This document shows positions 55,503-64,000 of a DNA stretch of 64,000 nucleotides, one piece after another. Source of the stretch: Zasmidium citrigriseum (lineage: Eukaryota > Ascomycota > Dothideomycetes > Mycosphaerellales > Mycosphaerellaceae); assembly GCA_002786025.1 (NCBI GenBank), contig NHNW01000001.1, positions 496,001-560,000 on the forward strand, in the 5' to 3' direction. The notes below the pieces were generated by a model. That model was not told the origin of the DNA. It worked only from the letters and a program-made list of their open reading frames with translations, and did no database searches. Numbering within the stretch: position 1 is the first letter of the stretch; every line of letters begins with the position of its first letter. The position numbers and the translations under genes were made by a program.

Positions 55503-56525
55503 CTATGGCTGCATGCTCTGCTCACCCTCATTCGCGGTCTCCTCGGGCTCTTCGTGCCAGATCGGTCGGTTTCCAAACCAGCCCACCACGCTGTACTCAT
55601 CCGGCTCTTCCGGCTTCTGGTCTTCCTCTGGCGATGTGACTGAGAAAGAGACCTTGCTGTCTTTCTTCCGCGCTTGGGCTGCTTGAAGTTCCTGCTCGGC
55701 TTGCCTGGCTTCTTTCGAAATATACCTTTCGTGCCAGATATCAGCACAGAGCCGCTCCTTCAACTTCTCGAACACCGCAAGTCGCAATTTATTGTTCAGA
55801 CAACCCTCCATCAAGATCTTGTACTTGTCCGGATTGTGCGCCCGCTTTGCCACGCTCATGCTGTCGATGTACTCCTCGTCCGCCTCGAACTGCGCCCAAG
55901 TCTTTGACGCACGGAATGCTCGCCTTGCATGGTTGACAAAAGTGCTTCCGATGGCTTTCTCAAGATCTTCAGGTGTGGGGTAGAAGCTCGGGTTGCCGGC
56001 GAACTCATACCAGTCGTCCGCGCCGTCGTCGCCGTACGACTCGATGATGTCGCCTGTGGTCGCTTGATCCTTTCGAGCGTACCACTGCGAGTGGAGGTCC
56101 TCGAGGTTCTCCGGCCTGTCGCGCGGCCATTCGGCGAGCATGAAGCTGTTGGCGGAATGGGCAGGCGGCGCATCCTTGCCGGGCATAGGCCGCTGGTACG
56201 GTGTGTCTTTCTTTCGATTCCGCACCATCTTGCTGGTAGGCTGTCGTTGTCAATATTTTCTTGCGACGGAGGTGGAAGAAGGGCTTGATACTGGTGCGAA
56301 GAGTTGAGTTCGCACCTTTGCGGTCGTCGCCTTGAGGTTCGAGAGAGAAGGGGTGGTGTGTACTTGCGGGTTTGTCGTTTGCCGTGGAGGCGGCGATTCT
56401 GAAGGAAAATCTAAGCCTGGTATTTGCCCGCCTGCGTGGAGTGCGTCGTAGGCTTTGTCGGAGACTCTTTTCTTCCGCTGACTTTTGCGTTGCTCTCCAT
56501 TACCTGCTGCGTGATTGGAAGCCAT
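55503..56525 (-). CDS. Basic/hydrophilic protein of unknown function
   Basis: I join two frames across an intron at 56241-56315 (gtgcga..gacag, with TTGACAAC as a likely branch site). This gives 315 residues and connects KATTAK to PTSKMVRNRKKD. The N-terminus is basic (GEQRKSQRKKRVSDKAY). The middle holds an acidic/aromatic segment (DDGADDWYEFAGNPSFYPTP) and a helical stretch (EKLKERLCADIWHERYISKEARQAEQELQ), and the end is Glu-rich. There is no signal peptide or membrane span. If the intron is not real, two genes of 91 and 241 residues result, the second starting at 56228. I recognise no family. Confidence 0.65.
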
Positions 56526-57190
56526 GTTTGGTCGTGTGGTATACCGAGAAAGTCTATTCCGGAGCTTCTATGCACAGGTTGATGTCGACGAGGTGGAGCC
56601 TGTAGGGTGAGGCGAGCATGATGGTCGTCGTTTGCTTTCTCTCAGAGTTGAGGAAGGGCCGTGCTATTGTTGCAGCAGTCGCGGTGTGGAGGCTTCCTTC
56701 CGATCTTGGAAGAGGCTCGATTGAGAGGCAAGTACTCTCCAGTCCTTAGTCGTGGCAGATCTGTACTTACTTGTGCAGTGCTCTTGGATAGTGCTGTTCA
56801 CATGCAAGATCGACCGCTAGCGCCTTCATTCACTTGCATAGATCTAACAGAGGAAAGAGCTCCTACAGGTGAGGGAGGAACATTACAATCGAATCCATCA
56901 TGCCACATATTTGCCACCTGCTCTTTCTTGCGTGCTAGACTATCCATTTCTTTGTCAGAATGTCGTTTACTTTTCTTTCTCTTTGCCTCTGGGGATGGCT
57001 CATGATTGGCTACAAACGCGATCGCAACGCGCCTTCCGATCTGAGATCTGGAGACGCGCCTTCCCGCGACAGGGGCGAGATCTATGACATAATTTCTGGA
57101 CTCGAACCTTCGCATCGCGACTCACTCCTGAACGACATTGCCTGAACTGGACCTCGCATTGGGATCCATTGGATAGCAGTTCCATTCAGC
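56526..57190. promoter_or_regulatory. Divergent promoter region
   Basis: 665 bp between the unknown minus-strand gene and the SNF2 gene. The frames within it do not look coding. Both promoters must be here. Confidence 0.45.
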
Positions 57191-59824
57191 ATGTCTTCAG
57201 AACCCGCGCAATCGACGGCGTCGACGCCACCCACTTCTCCAGAAGCCAGAGATGGACCAACCGACGCGATGGAGAAAGAAGAGGCGAGAATGGCAGAGGC
57301 GACGCGAAAAGAGGACGAGAAGCGCGAAAAGAAGATGGCTGCTGAACGAGAGAAAGAATTGAAACAAGGGCCAGAAGCCGTGGACACAAAGTACAAGGCG
57401 TTGGAGTACTTGCTCAGCCAGTCCAAGTTATACTCGACGATCATGTTGGAACAGATGACGCAGCAAGAGAAGGCCGATGAAGCCAAGGATGAGAGGAGTC
57501 GAAAGCGTGCACAGAAGAAAGAGGAGAAGGCGGAGCAAGCAGCGCAGGCCAGCCAGAAGCGAGCGACAAGAGCAGGTGCAGAGGCAGCAGAAGAGAACGC
57601 TGAGACTCAGTCCCCCAAGAAGGAACTCCCGCGAAGAGGACGGCCAGCGAAGACTGCGAAAGGTGGCAAAATCTCGGATTATATGAAGAAGGATGACGTC
57701 AAGGCGAAAGCTGGACAGACATCGATCTCCGAGGCATTGGCTGAGGAGACGAAGGATAACGATGTGAAACCAAGTGATATTGGCATGCAGGAATTGCGCT
57801 CTGCTAAACAACCCGAAGTGGTGACTGGAGGTCTAATGCGAACGTACCAACTGGAAGGTCTGGATTGGCTCACGTCGCTGTACGAGAATGGTTTGAATGG
57901 AATCTTAGCCGATGAGATGGGTCTAGGAAAGACTATCCAAACCATTTCCTTCCTTGCTTTCCTGAAGGAGAAAGGTGTTCATGGACCATTTCTGATCGCT
58001 GCGCCTCTAAGCACGACAAGTAATTGGGTTGCTGAGTTCAAGAAATGGACACCGGATATTCCTGTTGTTTTGTATCACGGAAGCAAGCAAGAGCGAGAGG
58101 AAATCCGGCGCAAGAGGCTGCGAAACCCAGGCAGTCCCGACTTTCCAGTAATTTGTACCAGCTACGAGATTTGCATGAACGATCGAAAACATCTGGCCCA
58201 CTACGGTTGGAAGTTCATCATCATTGACGAGGGCCACAGGATAAAGAATCTCAATTGTCGACTCATTCGCGAGCTGCAATCTTATCAGTCAGCGAATCGA
58301 CTGCTCATCACTGGAACGCCTCTCCAGAACAACCTTTCCGAGCTGTGGTCGCTTCTTCATTTCCTGATGCCGAGCATCTTTGACAAGTTGGAGACTTTCG
58401 AGTCCTGGTTCGACTTCAGCGCTCTGAAGGAGAAGAACGGATATGAGCAGATCTTATCGGAGGATAGAAAGAAGAATCTGGTCGCTAGCCTTCACGCCAT
58501 CTTGAAGCCCTTCCTGCTTCGACGAGTTAAGGCCGATGTGGAGACTGCATTGCCAAAGAAGCGAGAGTACGTACTGTATGCGCCCCTGACGCAGACCCAG
58601 CGAGAGTTGTATCAGGAAATTCTGGAAGGCAACAGCCGAGCTTACCTCGAGAACAAGATGGTCGAGAGCTTGAGCAGAAGTGCAACCCCGACCAGCACGC
58701 GGAGCAGAAGCCTGAAGCGCAAGGCTGGAGACGGATCCTCTACCCCGAACAAAAGTGCCAAGTCAAGCCGAGCGTCTACTCCCGCTACCGCCAATAGTAC
58801 TGGCGGCCGATCAAGGAAAGCAAAGAAGAATCAAAAGTACGAAGAGGTCTCGGATACAAAGTACTTCAAGCAGCTCGAAGAAGAGCCGTCGTCTGCAGCC
58901 GAAGATCTTGATGAATCTGAGGATGAGGAAGACACGGAACGAGCAAAGACACTTGAACTTGCCAAACGCGAGATTGGACAAAAGAAGCTCCAAAATCCGG
59001 TCATGCAATTGCGTCAATGCTGTAACTCGCCACACAACTTCTACTACCCGTTCGACTACGATGACAACACGCCTGTCGACGAGAGCCTGGTCACAGAATC
59101 TGGCAAGATGCTCCTGCTGGATCGATTACTTCCAGAACTTCTCAACAAAGGTCACAAAGTCCTGATCTTCTCCCAGTTCAAGACGCAGTTGGATCTACTG
59201 GACACGTACTGCAGAGAACTACGCAACTGGCCTACATCGCGAATCGACGGTTCTGTCGCGCAGACCGATCGCCAGCAGCAGATCCTTGACTTCAACGACC
59301 CTAAGAGCGACGTCAATATCTTCCTGCTCTCCACTCGAGCGGGTGGACAAGGCATCAATCTTGCTGCCGCTGACACCGTTCTGCTCTTTGACAGCGACTG
59401 GAACCCTCAACAGGACCTTCAAGCCCAGGATCGAGCGCATAGAATTGGACAGACAAGGCCGGTCATTGTCTATCGCTTCGCAACCAAGGGCACGGTCGAG
59501 CAGATGCTTCTCGAGAAAGCAGATAGCAAACGCCGGCTTGAGAAGCTCGTCATCCAGAAGGGCAGATTCCGGAGCATGCGCGGTGAGGCCGCAGGGGCCG
59601 ACTTTGCAGAACTGCAGAAGCTGCTTGGGAAAGACGACGGCGAGCGAATCGACATCGCGGAAGGAAAGGGGCTCTTGAGCGACGAGGACCTTGCCATCTT
59701 GACGGACAGGAGTGAGGAGGCGTTCGAAAGAGCCGAGAAGGGCTTGGATACCGTTGGGGAAGTCTTCAAGGCCGTACAGACAAAGTCGAACGGGAACGGC
59801 TTGTTGGAGAGTTTACAGAAGTAA
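57191..59824 (+). CDS. irc5: SNF2-family chromatin remodeller, LSH/DDM1/Irc5 type
   Basis: This intronless gene encodes 877 residues, close to yeast Irc5 and mammalian HELLS/LSH. A charged coiled N-terminus (residues 20-180) precedes the ATPase. The Walker A motif ADEMGLGKT is near residues 240-248. The DEGH box is at about 346-349, followed by RIKNLNCR, which is the LSH/DDM1/Irc5 form. ITGTPLQNN, LRRVKADVE and the C-terminal helicase motifs STRAGGQGINL (near 714) and QDRAHRIGQ (near 747) follow. An insertion rich in Ser, Lys and Glu (about residues 500-590) separates the two lobes. The protein moves nucleosomes; relatives act in heterochromatin methylation (plants, animals) or DNA damage tolerance (yeast Irc5, Neurospora MUS-30). 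Confidence 0.92.
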   Translation: MSSEPAQSTASTPPTSPEARDGPTDAMEKEEARMAEATRKEDEKREKKMAAEREKELKQGPEAVDTKYKALEYLLSQSKLYSTIMLEQMTQQEKADEAKDERSRKRAQKKEEKAEQAAQASQKRATRAGAEAAEENAETQSPKKELPRRGRPAKTAKGGKISDYMKKDDVKAKAGQTSISEALAEETKDNDVKPSDIGMQELRSAKQPEVVTGGLMRTYQLEGLDWLTSLYENGLNGILADEMGLGKTIQTISFLAFLKEKGVHGPFLIAAPLSTTSNWVAEFKKWTPDIPVVLYHGSKQEREEIRRKRLRNPGSPDFPVICTSYEICMNDRKHLAHYGWKFIIIDEGHRIKNLNCRLIRELQSYQSANRLLITGTPLQNNLSELWSLLHFLMPSIFDKLETFESWFDFSALKEKNGYEQILSEDRKKNLVASLHAILKPFLLRRVKADVETALPKKREYVLYAPLTQTQRELYQEILEGNSRAYLENKMVESLSRSATPTSTRSRSLKRKAGDGSSTPNKSAKSSRASTPATANSTGGRSRKAKKNQKYEEVSDTKYFKQLEEEPSSAAEDLDESEDEEDTERAKTLELAKREIGQKKLQNPVMQLRQCCNSPHNFYYPFDYDDNTPVDESLVTESGKMLLLDRLLPELLNKGHKVLIFSQFKTQLDLLDTYCRELRNWPTSRIDGSVAQTDRQQQILDFNDPKSDVNIFLLSTRAGGQGINLAAADTVLLFDSDWNPQQDLQAQDRAHRIGQTRPVIVYRFATKGTVEQMLLEKADSKRRLEKLVIQKGRFRSMRGEAAGADFAELQKLLGKDDGERIDIAEGKGLLSDEDLAILTDRSEEAFERAEKGLDTVGEVFKAVQTKSNGNGLLESLQK

Positions 59825-60087
59825 CGAGACCGATACCGAAATACACAAGATCTTTATGCAAGTACGGCAATCTTCGAATCGGTCCGAAAGCCTATCCGCC
59901 CCCCGAGATATGTTTCAAAAGACAATGTAGAACACCAGAGACGTACCAGTACACAAGACGACGTTGCGTCATGAGGCTGAATAATACGCAATGCTGAAGA
60001 TCAGGCCTTGGAAGTATTAAAGTTGCGTATGCCTGGCATGCGTACACAAACTTTGCACCAGCTCCTGGCCTTGCCTCCTACGTCGAG

Positions 60088-60953
60088 ATGGAAACAGTAC
60101 TGATCATTGGCGCCACAGGCAATATCGGCGTCTCTGCCGTCATTGCTGCTCTTCGCACGAGTCGGCATGTCCTCGCCGTTGTTCGCAATCAGCAAAGCGC
60201 GGAGAAGATGTTCCAACATGTGGGAACAAGAGAGGGCATCACGCCCGTGGAAGCAGACGTCGTTTCTGAGGATGGAGTTGCGAATGTAGTGGAGCAGGTG
60301 AAGGCTGGGAAGCTACCTGCTTTTCAACATGTATATTCCGCTGGTGAGTCTGTCTCGAAGAGAATGTTCATTGGACGGTCTGCTGATTGGTGAGAAGTCG
60401 GGATCGTCGATAACTCCTTTCCCTTCCACGAAGTGCCCCTCGAGAAGATTCGACGAAGTGTGGACGTCAACATCTGGGCCAACATCCGTAAGTCCATCGT
60501 GTATTGTCTTGTGCATTGCTGACCGTTTGCAAAGACGCCTACCGCGCGACCATTCCATACCTCCTCACCCAAGCCCATCCAAATAGCACGTACACTCTCT
60601 GCGACGGCTCCTCCGGCGACCTCGGCATCATCGCCGTAACAGGAATAACCCAAGGCGCACTGTACAGCCTCATGAACGCGGCCATTCTCGAAAACGCTAA
60701 CACCAACATCCGCGTGAATGAGGTGTACTTGAAGTATCGGGTGGATTATGATAGTGTGGCGGAGAAGAGGGAGATGGGACATGCGATTAAGGCGAGTGGG
60801 TTTGCGGGGGTTTATGAGGGGATTCTTGAGAGGAGGGAGATTGATGGGGCGAGGATCATTGTTGAGGGGCCGGGGGATGTGGGGTGTTTGAGGTGGGAGA
60901 GGAAGGTAAGGCATCAGTTGAGGAATGATGATGTTGCTGCGTTGGTGCTTTGA
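60088..60953 (+). CDS. Atypical SDR / NAD(P)-binding Rossmann protein
   Basis: Three exons (60088-60343, 60398-60487, 60535-60953) encode 254 residues. The Rossmann motif GATGNIG is at residues 8-14, as in atypical SDRs and NmrA-like proteins. Splicing creates HVYSAVGIVDNS and NIHAYRATIPYLL, both typical of this fungal group. There is no classical YxxxK, so a dehydrogenase reaction is not certain. A later donor (gtaagg at 60906) and a very good acceptor with branch site GCTAAC (ending 61041) allow an alternative C-terminus of 51 residues, described in findings. Its codons change from C-ending to G-ending near 60715. Confidence 0.82.
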
Positions 60954-61355
60954 AAGCACGTGGCGATGGGGTGAGGTGAGCATCGAGTAAATTGTCCCTG
61001 GGAGGTCGATAGTTTGGACGGATGCTAACGATCTTCCATAGGGTCGAGGCAGTCAAGAAGCTGCAGATATACACAGATATGAGAGTAGACGCATACTGGA
61101 AAGTGAGCTTGCACTTGAATTCCATGCGAGTGCGATGATCAAGAAGAGATTGGAGGCGAAAATGCAATTGGAGTTCCACATGATGCGCACGTGCTGACCC
61201 TCACACACCAACATTCACTTCACATGGCGGCTTTCGGAGAAAGGTTGTTCCTGACTCGGCTGCCCCACCACAATCCGCTTCAGTTTCCGACAGCTGTACT
61301 AGCAACAACATCGCAGGCGCAACCCCTGCGATCTTCGGGGTCTTGGATTTAGACC
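60954..61355. other. Intergenic region with a strong intron-like 3' end
   Basis: The region holds a canonical branch site and acceptor (gatgctaacgatcttccatag, ending 61041), followed by an open frame to 61197. It may be an intron in the SDR 3' UTR, an alternative last exon, or part of a small unannotated gene. The promoter of the next gene is also here. Confidence 0.4.
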
Positions 61356-63738
61356 ATGGATGTCGCCAAGGCGCTTCTGCGCAACGTCGTCGAGACGCTG
61401 GATCTTTGCGGCCAGTGCAAAGATAAGCTGCTCACGACGGACACCACGGCCTCACAGGAGACCGACAGCAAGAGTGACACCGACAGCAAGACGTATGTAT
61501 AGCGAGGTTAATCACAGGCACATTTCTGGGAGCTAAGAACAATACAGAGAGTACGACTTCGACATCGAGTACGAGGAGACATCCCTCTCCAAGATTCGAT
61601 TTGTCAAGTCAACGGCCGCGAATGTCACCGTCCGGCATTGTAAATGGGAGAACGTCACCTTCACCGACTGCAAGTTCCGTAATGTCAAGTTTGACAAGGT
61701 CGACTTGAAGAATGCGCATTTTTGCAATCTCGATCTCGACAATGTCACCATCAAGGACATCCAGCTACACAATGTCGACTGGAGCGATCAGTTCCTTGAG
61801 CACGCAATCCTCGTGGATTACGAAATACGGATCAACTTCCGCATGACGGACCTAGAATTCCCAGTGCTGAAGTGGAGCCCGTATTCACGTACAAGAGGAG
61901 GATGGAAAGACGAGGATACACCTGATCTATTTTTGCCTGGCGGCAAAGAATCGAGGAGGATATGCTTGCAACCAACAAGGTCCAGTCACTTCATGGACTT
62001 ACCCGAGGACGTTTTGACCAGAATTGCGGAATATCTTCTACCCAGTGGACCGGTCAGAATGGCGGATTGTCTCCTCGATTCGTATGCAGCGCGGTCAACC
62101 GCCCAAACGACATACGAGTTGCCAGATGACAGTGGTCCGGTAACCTACGTGGCATGGGGCTCGGAAAATCGAAAGCTGGACCACCATGCACCGTCTCGCC
62201 GTCCTAGGACTGGTCTCTGCCCTTCTATCCTGTCCATCAAACGCCAGATGTACGACATTGCGGTACCTGTCCTCTACAGCAGAGAATTTCGATTTGTGGG
62301 AAGTCCTCAATCCTGCCTGGCCTTCTTACACGATCATCAAAAGCAAGAACACGCTGTTGAATCAATCTCAATATGGCTCTCGGGAAGTCCTAACAAGTCG
62401 GAGGCTTGGGAGTATCTTGTCGACGTTCTCATTTACGAGCGACCGGAGTTGAGGCGTATCAGCGTGATTGTGCAACAGCCTTTCTGGGAGGTGGTATCTT
62501 GTGCTCCACCATTTCCTTTACTCAGGGTGCAGGAAATGGGCGACAAAGCTCGTTACGTCCGCTGGAAGCGAGTTGAAGATCTGCCACCCATCTTTCAGCC
62601 GCTAACACGGCTCCCTAGAACAAGAGATGGACAGGATCTGTGCGTCAAGATCACCATCGAAGGCCAAGAAGGTTTTCTGGGGCGTGAAAGCTTTGTTGAG
62701 GACTTGACTTGTTTTGTCCTGAAAGCCAGACTGAAGCAACCTGAGCCTCTTCTCAACGTCCGGCATAAAGTCTGTTCTCAGAGAGTGCTTGAGAAGTGCT
62801 GCCACTGGAATCGAGAAGAGCGAGCTCAGCCCAAGTATCTAGACTTGGAGAAGTTGCCACCCAAAGTCCTAGCTACAGTCATGGAGTTACTCTTTCCGGT
62901 GCATCGACTCGAGATTGGGGAAACTCCGTCCGAAATTGCAGCACGATGGAGATATCGACAAACTACCTACCGACAGCAAGTAAAAATACTCAGATGGACG
63001 ACGTACCATGTACGGATGGTGTCATCCGGGACTCAGACAGGTGGTCCCGATTCTGCCATCTGCGTCAATCTCCTATTGGCATGCAAGAAGTTCTGCAATT
63101 TGGGAATGCCGTATTTGTATTCTCGTGGACTTCAATTCGATTCGAATCCTTCGACCTGCCTGGCTTTCTTGCACGACCACCGTGGCAAACTCCACCAAAT
63201 CAAGGATATCACCTTGCGCTACGATGAGCACAGCAACTGTGATGCGTGGCGTCGCCTGTTCAACGTCTTCGTTCACAACAGACCAGACTTGGAGTCACTC
63301 ACGATCAAGATCTGCCCCAAATTCTGGGACGACGCTCCTTGGCGTTCTTCTGGAGGTGCATACACAGTCCTGCGTTGGAGAGGGTGGTGCAAGAGAGTCC
63401 ATGTGGACGGCGGAGGCCAATGCTGTGCAGGTCGGACCTTCCTGCAGCAGGTTGCCCGAATTGCCCTCCTGACCAAACACAGAAAGCTTATCCAGCTGAA
63501 AGTCGAGATCGATGGAGTTGATGAGGATCCAGCTCGCGCTGTTTTCCTTAAGGAGTTAGAGAGCCAAATCAGCATCATGAGGTCGTATCGAGACGACGTC
63601 ACCGTAGAGGCCTATGGCTCCTGTGCAGAAGACGAGAAGAGGAATAGACAAATGAAAGGCACCCAGAACGGCAATCCGAGGGAGATGAAGTTGGCTGAGT
63701 GCTGCTATTGGGACGAACGTACACGATGTCCGAGATAG
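61356..63738 (+). CDS. Pentapeptide-repeat-like protein with two F-box modules
   Basis: Two exons (61356-61492, 61548-63738) encode 775 residues. Residues about 63-125 form tandem five-residue-like repeats (VTVRHCKWENVTFTDCKF, then VKFDKVDLKNAHFCNLDL), suggesting a right-handed beta-helix. An F-box-like segment follows near residue 194 (MDLPEDVLTRIAEYLLP). A second, weaker one lies near 477 (LEKLPPKVLATVMELLFP). Each leads into a similar module: VLYSREF..SCLAFLHDH near 290-305 and YLYSRGL..TCLAFLHDH near 572-587, about 282 residues apart. So the protein is an internal tandem duplication behind a repeat domain. It may be an SCF adaptor, but the target is unknown. Confidence 0.82.
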
Positions 63739-64000
63739 CGAGAGACCATGCGCAATAGGTTGGCAGAAAGCGAGCGTTGATGATTTGGGCATTTGAAGAG
63801 GGGGTCAGTAGCGTTGTCTATTGGTGGCACGATCACCTCCTCGGAGGTGTGAACATTCGACTTCTTCCTTTTTTATGGGTCCAGAGGACCGAAAGTGTCA
63901 TTGCACCCCTGACGCTGGAGGCTTCGTGCTATTGGGAGCAGTTCTCGGATTGTACGAGGCTTCCTCCAAGCAGTCTCTTCCCAGGCGAATCATGAAACAT
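63739..64000. other. Window end, no gene recognised
   Basis: About 260 bp after the last stop. A 72-codon frame at 63777-63995 has no protein character or recognised start context. Confidence 0.4.

Noticed and set aside
1..64000. CRISPR arrays, rRNA or tRNA genes
   Set aside because: No spaced repeats and no tRNA B-box with a foldable partner were seen; a eukaryotic nuclear segment would not carry CRISPR.

Overview
The window is nuclear DNA of a filamentous ascomycete (Pezizomycotina). The evidence is short spliceosomal introns of about 47-83 nt with GT..AG ends, a divergently transcribed pair of myosin-motor-like chitin synthases, a Zn2Cys6 regulator, MYND and F-box proteins, and a retrotransposon mutated by repeat-induced point mutation (RIP). 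A dothideomycete is my best guess from the gene set, but nothing here proves the class.

Layout. 0-11.6 kb: a small unknown protein, UPF2/NMD2 of nonsense-mediated decay (four exons resolved), an arylsulfotransferase-like membrane protein, a small single-span membrane protein and a secreted four-exon protein. 12.7-16.6 kb: a MYND zinc-finger protein and a multi-span membrane protein. 17.0-29.8 kb: the head-to-head chitin synthases csmB (minus) and csmA (plus) around a 1.6 kb shared promoter. 30.6-46.3 kb: two SDR enzymes, a Gly-rich-tailed unknown, an F-box protein, a methyltransferase, a second MYND paralogue, a Zn2Cys6 factor, a SnoaL-like protein and a secreted GH125 mannosidase. 46.8-54.6 kb: one complete Ty1/copia element with 257-bp LTRs and 5-bp target duplications, so heavily RIP-mutated that almost no CpA, TpG or ATG remains. 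55.5-63.7 kb: an unknown basic protein, an LSH/DDM1/Irc5-type SNF2 remodeller, an atypical SDR, and a large protein with pentapeptide-like repeats and two F-box modules.

The genes do not form one pathway. The functional unit that stands out is the csmA/csmB pair (hyphal-tip chitin synthesis). The most unusual object is the copia element: besides a single gag-pol frame it appears to carry a further coding region of about 1.6 kb between pol and the 3' LTR, in another frame and with different base composition. Several smaller genes also change abruptly, within one gene, from C-ending to G/T-ending synonymous codons.

Exon boundaries come from reading splice signals and keeping frame. No transcript data or similarity search was available, so family names rest on recognised motifs.
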